A stretch of 64,000 nucleotides of DNA from Bradyrhizobium frederickii (GCF_004570865.1 NZ_SPQS01000002.1:372001-436000); one strand, 5' to 3'; numbered from the stretch's first letter, positions 36,628 through 45,550 are shown. The notes: generated from the letters alone by a model not told the origin. Program-made: numbers and translations.

Positions 36628-37494
36628 ATGGCGCATCCGCTCTCCCGCATCATCGACCAGCTCAAGCGTGAACCGTCGCGCACCGGCTCCATCGTCATCA
36701 CCGTGTTCGGCGATGCCATCGTGCCGCGCGGCGGCGTGGTGTGGCTCGGCACGCTGCTGGAATTCTTCGAGGGTCTGGACATCGACAGCGGCGTCGTCCG
36801 CACCGCGATGTCGCGCCTTGCGGCCGACGGCTGGCTCACCCGGGAGAAGGTCGGCCGCAACAGTTTCTATCGGCTTGCCGACAAGGGACGCCAGACATTC
36901 GAAGCCGCCACGCGCCACATCTACGACCCGCCGCCGTCGGACTGGACCGGGCGCTTCGAGCTGCTGCTGATCGGCAACGGCGAGGATCGTGACGTCTCGC
37001 GCGAAGCGCTACGCAACGCCGGCTTCGGCAGTCCGTTGCCGGGGGTGTGGGTTGCGCCGTCGGGTGTGCCGGTGCCGGAGGAAGCCGCGGGCGCCATCCG
37101 GCTCGAAGTCTCGGCGGAGGACGACAGCGGGCGTCGTCTGCTCAGCGCGAGCTGGCCGCTGCAGCGCACTGCGGACGCCTATCTGAAATTCATGAAGACG
37201 TTCGAGCCGCTGCGCGCCGCGATCGCGCGCGGCACGGAGCTGTCCGAGGCCGAGGCCTTCACCGCGCGCATCCTGCTGATCCACTATTATCGCCGTGTCG
37301 TGCTGCGCGATCCGCTGCTGCCCGAAAGCCTGTTGCCGGCGGATTGGCCGGGCAGGGCGGCCCGCGAGCTTTGCGGCGAAATCTATCGCGCGCTGCTCGC
37401 TCCGTCCGAGCAATGGCTCGATGGTCATGGAACCAATGAAAAGGGGCCATTGCCGCCGGCGCGAAAACTTCTGGAACGGAGGTTCGAGGCCTGA
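36628..37494 (+). CDS. paaX: PaaX family repressor of the phenylacetate genes
   Basis: This 288-residue regulator has an N-terminal winged helix (about 20-90, GVVRTAMSRLAADGWLTREK, VGRNSFYRLADKG), a central Cas2-like PaaX domain (WTGRFELLLIG) and the C-terminal PaaX_C part (RILLIHYYRRVVLRDP). PaaX represses paa genes until phenylacetyl-CoA binds. It lies directly before paaA on the same strand with a promoter between, fitting local control. I start at ATG 36628; the upstream frame is open only to a TTG at 36592. Confidence 0.9.
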   Translation: MAHPLSRIIDQLKREPSRTGSIVITVFGDAIVPRGGVVWLGTLLEFFEGLDIDSGVVRTAMSRLAADGWLTREKVGRNSFYRLADKGRQTFEAATRHIYDPPPSDWTGRFELLLIGNGEDRDVSREALRNAGFGSPLPGVWVAPSGVPVPEEAAGAIRLEVSAEDDSGRRLLSASWPLQRTADAYLKFMKTFEPLRAAIARGTELSEAEAFTARILLIHYYRRVVLRDPLLPESLLPADWPGRAARELCGEIYRALLAPSEQWLDGHGTNEKGPLPPARKLLERRFEA

Positions 37495-37515
37495 TCTTTA
37501 TGTTACAGAAATATC

Positions 37516-37564
37516 TTGCATGAGCTAGTTCTTGTTATATATTGCCTCTCAATGAAATGGGAGG
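37516..37564 (+). promoter_or_regulatory. Probable paa operon promoter and paaA ribosome binding site
   Basis: TTGCAT at 37516-37521 and TATATT at 37538-37543 are 16 bases apart in an AT-rich island unusual for this DNA. GGGAGG at 37559-37564 lies six bases before ATG 37571 and decides that start over ATG 37565, which it would abut. PaaX presumably binds here, though I see no clear dyad like the E. coli PaaX box. Confidence 0.6.
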
Positions 37565-37570
37565 ATGCGC

Positions 37571-38563
37571 ATGTATACCCAGGCGCTGAACACGGCCGAG
37601 ACCGACGACCGCGGTCTTGAGGACGCGGCCAAGGCTGCGCAATTCCAGGCCCGCATCGACGCCGAGGAGCGCATCGAGTCGAACGACTGGATGCCGGCGG
37701 CCTATCGCAAGACACTCACCCGCCAGATCTCCCAGCACGCCCATTCCGAAGTCGTCGGCATGCTGCCGGAAGGCAACTGGATCACGCGCGCGCCGACCCT
37801 GCGCCGCAAGGCCGCGCTGCTCGCCAAGGTGCAGGACGAGTGCGGTCACGGCCTCTATCTCTACGCCGCTGCCGAGACGCTTGGCGCCTCGCGCGAAGAG
37901 CTGGTCGACGCGATGCTCGCCGGCAAAGCCAAGTACTCCTCGATCTTCAATTATCCGACGCTGACCTGGGCCGATATCGGCACCATCGGCTGGCTTGTCG
38001 ACGGCGCCGCTATCATGAACCAGATCCCGCTGTGCCGCTGCTCCTACGGCCCCTATGCGCGCGCGATGATCAGGGTCTGCAAGGAGGAGTCCTTCCACCA
38101 GCGCCAGGGCTACGAGATCATGCTGACGCTGTGCCGGGGCTCGGACGAGCAGAAGGCGATGGCGCAGGACGCGCTGAATAGATGGTGGTGGCCGGTGCTG
38201 ATGATGTTCGGCCCGCCCGATGCGGCGAGCCAGCACAGCGACACCTCGACGAAGTGGAAGATCAAACGCTTCTCCAATGACGAGCTGCGCCAGAAATTCG
38301 TCGATGCCACCGTGCCGCAGGCGCAATATCTCGGCCTCACCATTCCCGATCCGGGCATGACGCAGGATGCCGACGGGCACTGGCGCTACAGCGAGATCGA
38401 CTGGGCCGAATTCAAGCAGGTGCTCGCCGGCAACGGCCCATGCAATCGCGACCGCATCGCGGCGCGACGCAAGGCCCATGCGGAGGGCGCCTGGGTGCGA
38501 GAGGCGGCCGCAGCCTATGCGGCCAAGCGCGCGCAACGCCAGACCGCGCAAGCCGCGGAATAG
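37571..38563 (+). CDS. paaA: 1,2-phenylacetyl-CoA epoxidase catalytic subunit PaaA
   Basis: PaaA (330 residues) is the di-iron catalytic subunit that epoxidises phenylacetyl-CoA. Iron-ligand motifs are visible: the [10 protein letters not shown] segment (ExxH type) and a second [13 protein letters not shown]. Also clear are [15 protein letters not shown] and [20 protein letters not shown]. It forms a complex with PaaC and needs PaaB and the reductase PaaE. It is first in the operon, ten bases before paaB. The His/Lys/Arg-rich C-terminal 30 residues ([10 protein letters not shown]) are typical of the family. Confidence 0.96.
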   Translation: MYTQALNTAETDDRGLEDAAKAAQFQARIDAEERIESNDWMPAAYRKTLTRQISQHAHSEVVGMLPEGNWITRAPTLRRKAALLAKVQDECGHGLYLYAAAETLGASREELVDAMLAGKAKYSSIFNYPTLTWADIGTIGWLVDGAAIMNQIPLCRCSYGPYARAMIRVCKEESFHQRQGYEIMLTLCRGSDEQKAMAQDALNRWWWPVLMMFGPPDAASQHSDTSTKWKIKRFSNDELRQKFVDATVPQAQYLGLTIPDPGMTQDADGHWRYSEIDWAEFKQVLAGNGPCNRDRIAARRKAHAEGAWVREAAAAYAAKRAQRQTAQAAE

Positions 38564-38573
38564 GGAGACCAAT

Positions 38574-38861
38574 ATGGCCACGCCGAATACGCCGCTGTGG
38601 GAAGTCTTCATTCGAAGCCGCAACGGGCTCGCGCACAAGCATGTCGGCTCGTTGCATGCGAGCGACGCCACCATGGCCCTGCAAGCCGCCCGCGACATCT
38701 ACACCCGCCGCGGCGAAGGCCTGTCGATCTGGGTCGTGCCGTCGAGCGCGATCACCGCGAGCGATCCCGCCGAGAAGGGCATGATGTTCGAGCCGGCGGA
38801 ATCGAAGATCTATCGCCACCCCACATTCTACGAGGTGCCCGAGGAAGTGGGGCATATGTAG
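38574..38861 (+). CDS. paaB: 1,2-phenylacetyl-CoA epoxidase subunit PaaB
   Basis: This 95-residue small subunit starts PNTPLWEVFIRSRNGLAHKH, followed by the family words VGSLHASDATMALQAARDIY and ARDIYTRRGEGLSIWVVPSS. PaaB bridges PaaA-PaaC dimers and is needed for activity. GGGAG lies before ATG 38574, ten bases after the paaA stop. A palindromic repeat follows it, opening a gap of 137 bases before paaC. Confidence 0.94.
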   Translation: MATPNTPLWEVFIRSRNGLAHKHVGSLHASDATMALQAARDIYTRRGEGLSIWVVPSSAITASDPAEKGMMFEPAESKIYRHPTFYEVPEEVGHM

Positions 38862-38868
38862 CGCTCTC

Positions 38869-38968
38869 TCCCCTCATGGTGAGGAGCGCGAAGCGCGTCT
38901 CGAACCATGAAGGGCCGTGAACTGCGGCCATCCTTCGAGACGGCGTTGCGCGCCTCCTCAGGATGAGG
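38869..38968. repeat. Intergenic palindromic repeat, family C copy 2, inside the paa operon
   Basis: CTCATGGTGAGGAGCGCGAA, GTCTCGAACCATGAAGG, TCCTTCGAGACGGCG and CTCCTCAGGATGAGG form two linked hairpins. The element fills the paaB-paaC gap. The other genes of the operon overlap or lie close together, so this looks like an insertion that was tolerated. Confidence 0.8.
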
Positions 38969-38998
38969 TCGGAACAAGTGGCAAGATGGATAGGACAG

Positions 38999-39775
38999 AT
39001 GCCCGTCGCCAACATCCAGGTTTCAGAAACGCCGCTGGTGCTCTACACGCTGCGCCGCGCCGACGATGCGCTGATCCTCGGCCACCGGCTGTCGGAATGG
39101 TGCGGACATGCGCCGATGCTGGAAGAGGACATGGCGCTCTCCAACATCGCGCTCGACCTGATCGGTCAGGCGCGCGAGCTCTACAGCTACGCCGCCAAGG
39201 TCGAAGGCAAGGACAACGACGAGGACAAGCTCGCTTACTTGCGTGACGTCAGGCAGTACCGCAATCTGCTGCTGGTCGAGCAGCCCAACGGCGATTTCGC
39301 CCAGACCTTGGTGCGGCAGTTCTTCTATTCCGCGTTCGCCGACCTCTATTGGCGCGCGATGATGACCTCGCGCGATGCGACGTTGGCTGCGATTGCCGCC
39401 AAATCGGAGAAGGAGAGCGCCTACCATCTGCGCCACGCCTCGGAATGGCTCATCCGGCTCGGCGACGGCACCGATGAGAGCCACGCCCGCGCGCAAGCCG
39501 CAATCGATCACCTCTGGGCTTTCACGGGCGAGATGTTTGATGTGGACGAAGGCGAGCGCGCCCTGATCAATGCCGGTATCGCCATCGATCCCGGGCTATT
39601 GCGCGGTCGCTGGCTGCAGACGATCTCCGATGTCGTCAGCGAAGCCACGCTCGTCCTGCCGCAGAACAACTGGATGCAGCAGGGCGGCCGTACGGGTCGG
39701 CACAGCGAACATCTCGGCCATCTCCTCTCCGAACTGCAATCGATGCAGCGCACCTTCCCGGGGCTGACATGGTGA
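38999..39775 (+). CDS. paaC: 1,2-phenylacetyl-CoA epoxidase structural subunit PaaC
   Basis: PaaC (258 residues) is the ferritin-like partner of PaaA that shapes the complex. The family blocks LGHRLSEWCGHAPMLEEDMA and IALDLIGQARELYSYAAK are clear, with ESAYHLRHASEWLIRLGDGT and RTGRHSEHLGHLLSELQSM later. I start at ATG 38999 (MPVANIQ), past the repeat; the frame is open back to 38963. It overlaps paaD by seven bases. Confidence 0.94.
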   Translation: MPVANIQVSETPLVLYTLRRADDALILGHRLSEWCGHAPMLEEDMALSNIALDLIGQARELYSYAAKVEGKDNDEDKLAYLRDVRQYRNLLLVEQPNGDFAQTLVRQFFYSAFADLYWRAMMTSRDATLAAIAAKSEKESAYHLRHASEWLIRLGDGTDESHARAQAAIDHLWAFTGEMFDVDEGERALINAGIAIDPGLLRGRWLQTISDVVSEATLVLPQNNWMQQGGRTGRHSEHLGHLLSELQSMQRTFPGLTW

Positions 39776-40272
39776 GCGTGCTGGAGCGCGATAGCGAGCT
39801 GCGCACGCGCGCCTGGGCCGCGGCGGCGAGCGTGGTCGACCCGGAGATTCCGGTCTTGACCATCGCCGATCTCGGCGTGCTCCGTGAGGTCGTTCTCGAC
39901 GGCGACCAGGTCGAAGTCAAAATCACCCCGACTTACTCGGGTTGTCCGGCGATGAACATTATCGCGCTGGAGATCGAGCTGGCGCTGGAGCGCGCCGGTT
40001 TCCGTCATCCGAAGGTGCGAACCGTGCTGTCGCCGGCGTGGACCACCGACTGGATGAGCGAGGACGGGCGCCAGAAGCTGCGAGCCTACGGCATCGCGCC
40101 GCCACAAGCGTCGAGCTCGCGCCGCGCGCTGTTCGGCGCGCAGGCTGTGGCCTGCCCGCAATGCGGCTCTGAGAACACCGAGCTGCTCTCCGAATTCGGC
40201 TCGACCTCCTGCAAGGCGCTGTGGCGCTGCAAGTCCTGCCGCGAACCTTTTGACTATTTCAAGTGTCATTGA
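39769..40272 (+). CDS. paaD: Phenylacetate degradation protein PaaD (iron-sulfur assembly-like)
   Basis: PaaD (167 residues) has an N-terminal MIP18/DUF59 domain (VDPEIPVLTIADLGVLREV, TPTYSGCPAMNIIALEIE) and a C-terminal zinc-ribbon-like part with Cys pairs (CPQCGSENT, CKSCREPFDYFKCH). The family is thought to mature the iron or Fe-S centres of the PaaABCE epoxidase. The start overlaps the paaC end by seven bases; paaE follows directly. Confidence 0.93.
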   Translation: MVSVLERDSELRTRAWAAAASVVDPEIPVLTIADLGVLREVVLDGDQVEVKITPTYSGCPAMNIIALEIELALERAGFRHPKVRTVLSPAWTTDWMSEDGRQKLRAYGIAPPQASSSRRALFGAQAVACPQCGSENTELLSEFGSTSCKALWRCKSCREPFDYFKCH

Positions 40273-40274
40273 TC

Positions 40275-41357
40275 ATGTCAGCAGCCGCACCACGCTTCCA
40301 TCGCCTGGCCGTCAGCGACCTCCGCCGCGAGGCGTCCGACGCCGTTTCGATGACCTTCGCCATTCCCGGCGAGCTCGCTCGCGATTACGCCTTCACGCCC
40401 GGCCAGTACCTCACGCTCCGCACCACGCTGGACGGAGAGGAGGTGCGCCGCTCCTATTCGATCTGTTCCGGCCCTGACGACGGCGAGATCCGCATCGCCG
40501 TGAAGAAGGTCGACGGCGGCGCGTTTTCGAGCTGGGCAGCCGAGGATCTCAAATGCGGCGACGAGCTCGACGTGATGACGCCGACCGGCCGCTTCGGCGT
40601 GGTCCCCCCGGCAGACCAGGCGCGCATTCATGTCGGCTTCGCCGCAGGCTCCGGCATCACCCCGATCCTGTCGATCGTGAAGGGCGTGCTCGCGCGCGAG
40701 CCGGACAGCCGCTTCTTCCTGTTCTACGGCAACCGCACCACCGACAACATCATGTTCCTCGAAGCGCTCGAGGAGCTCAAGGACCGCTTCATCGATCGGC
40801 TCTCGCTGTTCCATGTCATCTCCGGCGAGGAGCAGGACATCCCGATCCTGCATGGCCGCCTCGACGGCGACAAGGTGAGGGTGTTGCTGCGCTCGCTGGT
40901 GCCGGCCGCAAGCGTCGATCATGTCTATATCTGCGGGCCCCTTGGCATGAGCGAGGACATCGAGGCCACCTGCCGCGCGCTCGGCATCGTGCAGGACCGC
41001 ATCCACGTCGAGCGCTTCGTTTCCGAATTCGGCGGCAAGCCGCGGCCGAAGAAGGAGGTTGCTCCCGACGCGCCGCCGAAGGCGATCGCCTCGCTGATCA
41101 TCGACGGCAAGCGCCGCGAGGTGCCGGTGGCCGAGGACGAGGCGATCCTCGATGCCGCGTTGCGCGCCGGCGTCGATCTGCCCTTTGCCTGCAAGGGCGG
41201 CATGTGCTCGACCTGCCGCGCCAAGCTGGTCGAGGGCGAGGCACCGATGGACATCAACTATTCGCTGGAGCCGTGGGAGCTCAAGGCGGGCTTTGTCCTG
41301 ACCTGCCAGGCCAAGCCGTCGTCGGAGCGCGTCGTGGTCGATTATGACCATGTCTGA
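40275..41357 (+). CDS. paaE: Phenylacetyl-CoA epoxidase reductase PaaE
   Basis: PaaE (360 residues) feeds electrons from NADPH to PaaA. The FAD domain has RRSYSICSGPDDGEIRIAVK, the NAD(P) domain has VGFAAGSGITPILSIVKGVL, and the C-terminal plant-type [2Fe-2S] domain has CKGGMCSTCRAKLVEG plus a fourth Cys in LTCQAKP. ATG 40275 lies two bases after the paaD stop; GTG 40263 is possible but overlaps it. It closes the paaABCDE set. Confidence 0.95.
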   Translation: MSAAAPRFHRLAVSDLRREASDAVSMTFAIPGELARDYAFTPGQYLTLRTTLDGEEVRRSYSICSGPDDGEIRIAVKKVDGGAFSSWAAEDLKCGDELDVMTPTGRFGVVPPADQARIHVGFAAGSGITPILSIVKGVLAREPDSRFFLFYGNRTTDNIMFLEALEELKDRFIDRLSLFHVISGEEQDIPILHGRLDGDKVRVLLRSLVPAASVDHVYICGPLGMSEDIEATCRALGIVQDRIHVERFVSEFGGKPRPKKEVAPDAPPKAIASLIIDGKRREVPVAEDEAILDAALRAGVDLPFACKGGMCSTCRAKLVEGEAPMDINYSLEPWELKAGFVLTCQAKPSSERVVVDYDHV

Positions 41358-41458
41358 GCGGGCGCATCAGACGCCGGCGATGCAAATGCGTCGCATTATT
41401 TGACAGTTTTGGCCAACCAGCAGAACATCATGTGCAAGCATTTGACCGGGAGAGGCGC

Positions 41459-41908
41459 GTGAACCTCAAAGCCGCTTTGTCGCCTGACGATGTTGCCCGC
41501 GCCTGCGCCGACGCGATGTGGGCGGAGGACGACGCCTCCAAGGGCCTCGGCATGGAGATCGTCGAGATCGGTCCGGGCTTTGCGACGCTCGCGATGACGG
41601 TGCGGCCGGACATGGTCAACGGCCAGCGCATCGCCCATGGCGGCTTCATCTTCACGCTCGCCGATTCCGCCTTCGCCTTTGCCTGCAATTCGCACAATGA
41701 CCGCGTCGTTGCCGCGCAGGGACAGATCACCTTCATCAAGCCGGGCCGGCTCGGGGATCGCCTCGTCGCGAAGGCGCGCGAGATCACGCGCAGCGGGCGC
41801 TCCGGCATCTATGACGTGCGCGTCACTGTCGGCGACTCCGTTATTGCGGAATTCCGCGGACATTCACGCGTCATTCCCGGAACCTGGCTGCCGACCCAGG
41901 AACCGTAA
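41459..41908 (+). CDS. paaI: Hydroxyphenylacetyl-CoA thioesterase PaaI
   Basis: PaaI (149 residues) is a hotdog-fold thioesterase with the active-site helix block NGQRIAHGGFIFTLADSAFA. It frees CoA trapped as dead-end hydroxyphenylacetyl-CoA or in the ring-epoxide route. GTG 41459 behind GGGAGAGG is the best start; the open frame begins at GTG 41432. The 101 bases before it contain a TTGACA at 41400-41405 without a matching -10 box, so I treat paaI as part of the paa operon. Confidence 0.9.
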   Translation: MNLKAALSPDDVARACADAMWAEDDASKGLGMEIVEIGPGFATLAMTVRPDMVNGQRIAHGGFIFTLADSAFAFACNSHNDRVVAAQGQITFIKPGRLGDRLVAKAREITRSGRSGIYDVRVTVGDSVIAEFRGHSRVIPGTWLPTQEP

Positions 41909-41956
41909 GCCCAATAAGACAATAAAAAAGAAAACCGATGATGTGGGGAAACGAAG

Positions 41957-43288
41957 ATGAACCTGACGAGGCTCAAGCAAGGCGGCAACGCCTATAGCCC
42001 CGAGATGGACGCGCATGAGCGTGCCTCGCGCGACGAGATCATGGCGCTGCAGACGCAGCGGCTGGCCTGGTCGCTGAAGCATGCCTACGACAACGTCGCG
42101 CATTATCGCAAGGCCTTCGACAAGGCCGGCGTGCACCCGTCCGATTTCCGGGAGCTATCCGATCTCGCTAAATTTCCGTTCACGGTAAAGACCGATCTGC
42201 GCGACAATTATCCGTTCAACATGTTTGCCGTGCCGCGCGAGAAGCTGGTGCGTGTGCATGCTTCCTCCGGCACGACGGGCAAGCCGATCGTGGTTGGTTA
42301 TACGCAAGCCGATATCGACACCTGGTCCGAGGTGATGGCGCGTTCGATCCGCGCCGCCGGCGGCCGCACCGGCATGATCATCCACAACGCCTATGGCTAT
42401 GGCCTCTTCACCGGTGGGTTAGGGGTGCACTACGGCGCCGAGAAGCTCGGCTGCACCGTGGTGCCGATCTCCGGCGGCATGACCGAGCGGCAGGTGCAGC
42501 TCATCAACGATTTCCGGCCCGACATTATTACGGTGACGCCGAGCTACATGCTGGCGATCCTCGACGAGTTCAAGCGCCAGAAGCTCGATCCGCGCCAATG
42601 CTCGCTCAAGGTTGGCATCTTCGGCGCCGAGCCCTGGACCAACGCCATGCGCGGCGAGATCGAGGACGCCTTCGACATGGACGCGACCGACATCTATGGC
42701 CTGTCCGAGGTGATAGGCCCCGGCGTCGCGCAGGAATGCATCGAGACCAAGGACGGCCTGCACATCTGGGAGGATCATTTCTACCCCGAGGTGATCGACC
42801 CCGAGACCGGCGCGGTGCTGCCCGACGGCGAGAAGGGCGAGCTGGTCTTCACCTCGCTCACCAAGGAAGCGTTCCCGGTGATCCGCTATCGCACCCGCGA
42901 CCTGACGCGGCTTCTTCCTGGCACGGCACGCCCCGGCATGCGCCGCATGGAGAAGGTGACCGGGCGCTCCGACGACATGATCATCCTGCGCGGCGTCAAT
43001 TTGTTCCCGACCCAGATCGAGGAGGTGCTGCTCGCGACCGATTGGTGCGGCGGCCACTTCATTCTGGAGCTGACCCGCGAAGGCCGCATGGACGAGCTGA
43101 CCATCATCGCGGAGGCGCGGCCGGAGAGCTGGGACGGCCGGGGCCTCGTCGACCACGCCGACCGCATCTCGACCCACATCAAGAACACGATCGGGATCAG
43201 CTCGAAGGTGAAGGTGGTCGCGCCGGCCACGCTGGAACGCTCGCTCGGCAAGGCCAAGCGGCTCTACGACAAGCGGCCCAAAGACTAG
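41957..43288 (+). CDS. paaK: Phenylacetate-CoA ligase PaaK
   Basis: PaaK (443 residues) activates phenylacetate to phenylacetyl-CoA, the first step of the route and the source of the PaaX inducer. It has the AMP-binding loop RVHASSGTTGKPIVVGYT, YGLSEVIGPGVAQECIETK, VIRYRTRDLTRLLPG and ATP/CoA hinge region RSDDMIILRGVNLFPTQIEE. Lys in LERSLGKAKRL is the adenylation lysine candidate. It is the last paa gene here. Ring isomerisation, opening and beta-oxidation genes (paaG, paaZ, paaJ, paaH, paaF) are not in this window. Confidence 0.96.
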   Translation: MNLTRLKQGGNAYSPEMDAHERASRDEIMALQTQRLAWSLKHAYDNVAHYRKAFDKAGVHPSDFRELSDLAKFPFTVKTDLRDNYPFNMFAVPREKLVRVHASSGTTGKPIVVGYTQADIDTWSEVMARSIRAAGGRTGMIIHNAYGYGLFTGGLGVHYGAEKLGCTVVPISGGMTERQVQLINDFRPDIITVTPSYMLAILDEFKRQKLDPRQCSLKVGIFGAEPWTNAMRGEIEDAFDMDATDIYGLSEVIGPGVAQECIETKDGLHIWEDHFYPEVIDPETGAVLPDGEKGELVFTSLTKEAFPVIRYRTRDLTRLLPGTARPGMRRMEKVTGRSDDMIILRGVNLFPTQIEEVLLATDWCGGHFILELTREGRMDELTIIAEARPESWDGRGLVDHADRISTHIKNTIGISSKVKVVAPATLERSLGKAKRLYDKRPKD

Positions 43289-43289
43289 G

Positions 43290-43406
43290 TCTCGCCCCTC
43301 GGTGAGCAGGCGCGTATGCGCCGTCTCGAGCCATGCAGGCCCGGCTCGCGCTGCGGGCCTTCATCCTTCGAGACGCCTGCTTCGCAGGCTCTTCAGGATG
43401 AGGGGA
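43290..43406. repeat. Intergenic palindromic repeat, family C copy 3
   Basis: CCGTCTCGAGCCATGCAGG, CATCCTTCGAGACGCCTGC and CTCTTCAGGATGAGGGG match the words of the copies at 8244 and 38869. It begins one base after the paaK stop and lies before a terminator. Confidence 0.78.
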
Positions 43407-43441
43407 GGCGGTTGACTCGCCCGGTCCCAAAGGCGACAAGG

Positions 43442-43465
43442 CCCGCGAGAAATCGCGGGTCTTTT
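43442..43465 (+). terminator. Rho-independent terminator abutting the next start codon
   Basis: CCCGCGA, loop GAAA, TCGCGGG are followed by TCTTTT and then, one base later, ATG 43467. It would end paa transcription after the repeat. Because it reaches the next start codon it leaves no Shine-Dalgarno sequence for that gene. Confidence 0.75.
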
Positions 43466-43466
43466 C

Positions 43467-44471
43467 ATGTCGTCACTGGATGCCAAATCCGTCGAAGCGC
43501 GCTGCGTGCGCCTCAATGCCAAGGCTGAAAACGCCGCCGCGCTTGCGCCGATGGTCGAGCGTCACACGCTGACGCGCGGTCCGAACGATCTCCTGATCGA
43601 GGTGAAGGCTGCCGCCGTCAATCCCTCCGACGTGAAGGCCGCGACCGGGCTGATGCCCTATGCGGTATTCCCGCGCACGCCGGGCCGCGATTATGCCGGC
43701 ATCGTCATCGAGGGGCCGGCCGGCACGGTCGGCCGCGAGGTGTTCGGCTCCTCCGGCGACCTCGGCATCCGCCGCGACGGCACCCATGCCAGCCATCTCG
43801 TCGTCGAGGCCGATGCCGTGGTGGAGAAGCCAAAGATGGTGTCGTGGGAGGAGGCTGCCGGCATCGGCGTTCCCTTCGTCACCGCGATGGAAGGCTTTCG
43901 CCGTGCGGGCTTGCCGAAGAAGGGCGATACCGTGCTGGTGTTCGGCGTCAACGGCAAGGTCGGCCAGGCCGCGGTGCAGATCGCGACGTGGCAGGGTGCA
44001 AGCGTCATCGGCGTGGTTCGCAAGGCGGAGGCCTATGAAGGCCACGCCAATGCGCCGATCGAGGTGATCGATGCCTCCGCGACCGACGTTGCCGCGCGCG
44101 TGCGCGAATTCACCGGCGGCAAGGGCGCCGACATCGTCTTCAACACGGTGGGCGATCCCTATTTCGAGGCAGCGCACAAGTCGCTCGCCTTGCGCGGTCG
44201 CCAGATCCTGATCGCCGCGATCGAGCGCATCGTGCAGTTCAACATCCTCGAATTCTATCGCGGCCAGCACACCTATGTCGGCATCGACACGCTCGGCCTG
44301 TCCTCGGCGGCAACCGGCGCGGTGCTGCGCGACCTCGGCCCGGGCTTTGCGAGCGGCCACCTCAAACCGTTTCCGATCAAGGCGAATGCCGTCTATCCGC
44401 TCGAGCGCGCCAAGGAAGCCTATGTCGCGGTCGCCGGCGCTTCGCGCGACCGGGTGATCCTGAAGCCGTAA
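43467..44471 (+). CDS. Zinc-binding-type quinone oxidoreductase (MDR superfamily)
   Basis: This 334-residue reductase has a GroES-like N-terminal half (LLIEVKAAAVNPSDVKAATG, RTPGRDYAGIVIEGPAG) and an NADP Rossmann half (GDTVLVFGVNGKVGQAAVQI, GGKGADIVFNTVGDP). The catalytic-zinc Cys of alcohol dehydrogenases is absent, so it is a quinone oxidoreductase-type enzyme. ATG 43467 sits against a terminator hairpin with no ribosome binding site; a downstream GTG near 43506 (VRLNAKAENA) may be the real start. It ends two bases before the transporter gene. Confidence 0.87.
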   Translation: MSSLDAKSVEARCVRLNAKAENAAALAPMVERHTLTRGPNDLLIEVKAAAVNPSDVKAATGLMPYAVFPRTPGRDYAGIVIEGPAGTVGREVFGSSGDLGIRRDGTHASHLVVEADAVVEKPKMVSWEEAAGIGVPFVTAMEGFRRAGLPKKGDTVLVFGVNGKVGQAAVQIATWQGASVIGVVRKAEAYEGHANAPIEVIDASATDVAARVREFTGGKGADIVFNTVGDPYFEAAHKSLALRGRQILIAAIERIVQFNILEFYRGQHTYVGIDTLGLSSAATGAVLRDLGPGFASGHLKPFPIKANAVYPLERAKEAYVAVAGASRDRVILKP

Positions 44472-44473
44472 TC

Positions 44474-45550
44474 ATGGAATCGTCCGCCCTCGTCATCCTC
44501 GCCGGCCTCGGCATCGGTCTCGTCTACGGCGCCGTGGGTCTGCTCAGCGGCTTCTGCCTGATGAGCAGCATGCGCGGCTGGCTCGCCGAGGGAGACGGAC
44601 GGCTGGTGCGGACCTATGCACTGGCGATCGCGGTGGCAATCGCCGCGAGCCAATTCCTCGCCGGCAGCGGCATGGTCGATCTCGGCAAGACGATCTACCT
44701 GCAACCATCGTTCTCGGCGCCGGTGCTGTTCCTCGGCGGCCTGCTGTTCGGTTACGGCATGGTGCTGTCGAACGGCTGCGGCTCGCGCGCGCTGGTGCTG
44801 CTCGGCCGCGGCAATCTCCGCTCGTTCGTCGTCGTGATCGTGCTCGCCATCGCCGCCCAGATGACCCTCAAGGGCCTGATCGCGCCGGCGCGCATCGCGC
44901 TGGTTCAGGCCTCGCAAACGACCGTCAACCCGAACTCGCTGCCGTCCTTGCTGGCGACGCTCGGTTTGACGGAAGCGCTTTCGCGCGCGCTTGCCGCCGT
45001 GCTGATCGTGCTCGCATTGATCCTGTTCGCTTTCGCGCACCCTGGGTTCCGCCGCTCGCCCGGCCAGATCGCAGCGGGGATCATCGTCGGCGTCCTCGTC
45101 GCCGGCGGCTGGTACGTCACCGGCCATCTCGGCGCCGACGACTTCAATCCGATCCCGGTGACCTCCCTGACATTCATCGCACCGATCGCCGATAGCCTGC
45201 AATACGCCATGCTCTCGACCGGCCTGACGCTGAACTTCGGCATCGCCACGGTCGCCGGCGTCTTCGCCGGCAGCCTGGCGACGGCGCTCGCAACTCGCCG
45301 CTTCAAGCTCGAAGGCTATTCCTCGCCGCGCCACATGCTGCGCTCGGGCAGCGGCGCCGCACTGATGGGGATCGGCGGCGTGATGGCGTTCGGCTGCTCG
45401 ATCGGGCAGGGGCTCACCGGCGTGTCCACGCTCGCGCTGGGTTCGTTCGTCGCGCTCGCCGGCATCCTGCTCGGCACGACGGCGGGCTTGCGCGGAGCGC
45501 TGCGGGTTCAGCCGGCCCAGAGCGCCGAAGCGGGCGCGCCGGCCGCTTGA
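44474..45550 (+). CDS. YeeE/YedE family sulfur transporter (TsuA-like)
   Basis: This 358-residue inner-membrane protein has about nine helices. The conserved Cys motifs of the family are present: LLSGFCLMSSMRGW, VLSNGCGSRALVLLGRGNLR and FGCSIGQGLTGVST. TsuA-type proteins pass thiosulfate through such Cys-lined pores. It starts two bases after the oxidoreductase stop and converges on a hydrolase-OsmC fusion. With the neighbouring OsmC and sulfite-oxidase-like genes it suggests a role in handling reduced sulfur compounds, which is inference. Confidence 0.9.
   Translation: MESSALVILAGLGIGLVYGAVGLLSGFCLMSSMRGWLAEGDGRLVRTYALAIAVAIAASQFLAGSGMVDLGKTIYLQPSFSAPVLFLGGLLFGYGMVLSNGCGSRALVLLGRGNLRSFVVVIVLAIAAQMTLKGLIAPARIALVQASQTTVNPNSLPSLLATLGLTEALSRALAAVLIVLALILFAFAHPGFRRSPGQIAAGIIVGVLVAGGWYVTGHLGADDFNPIPVTSLTFIAPIADSLQYAMLSTGLTLNFGIATVAGVFAGSLATALATRRFKLEGYSSPRHMLRSGSGAALMGIGGVMAFGCSIGQGLTGVSTLALGSFVALAGILLGTTAGLRGALRVQPAQSAEAGAPAA

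Noticed and set aside
41400..41428. Internal promoter before paaI
   Set aside because: A perfect TTGACA is present, but the bases 17 downstream (GAACAT) are a poor -10 box.
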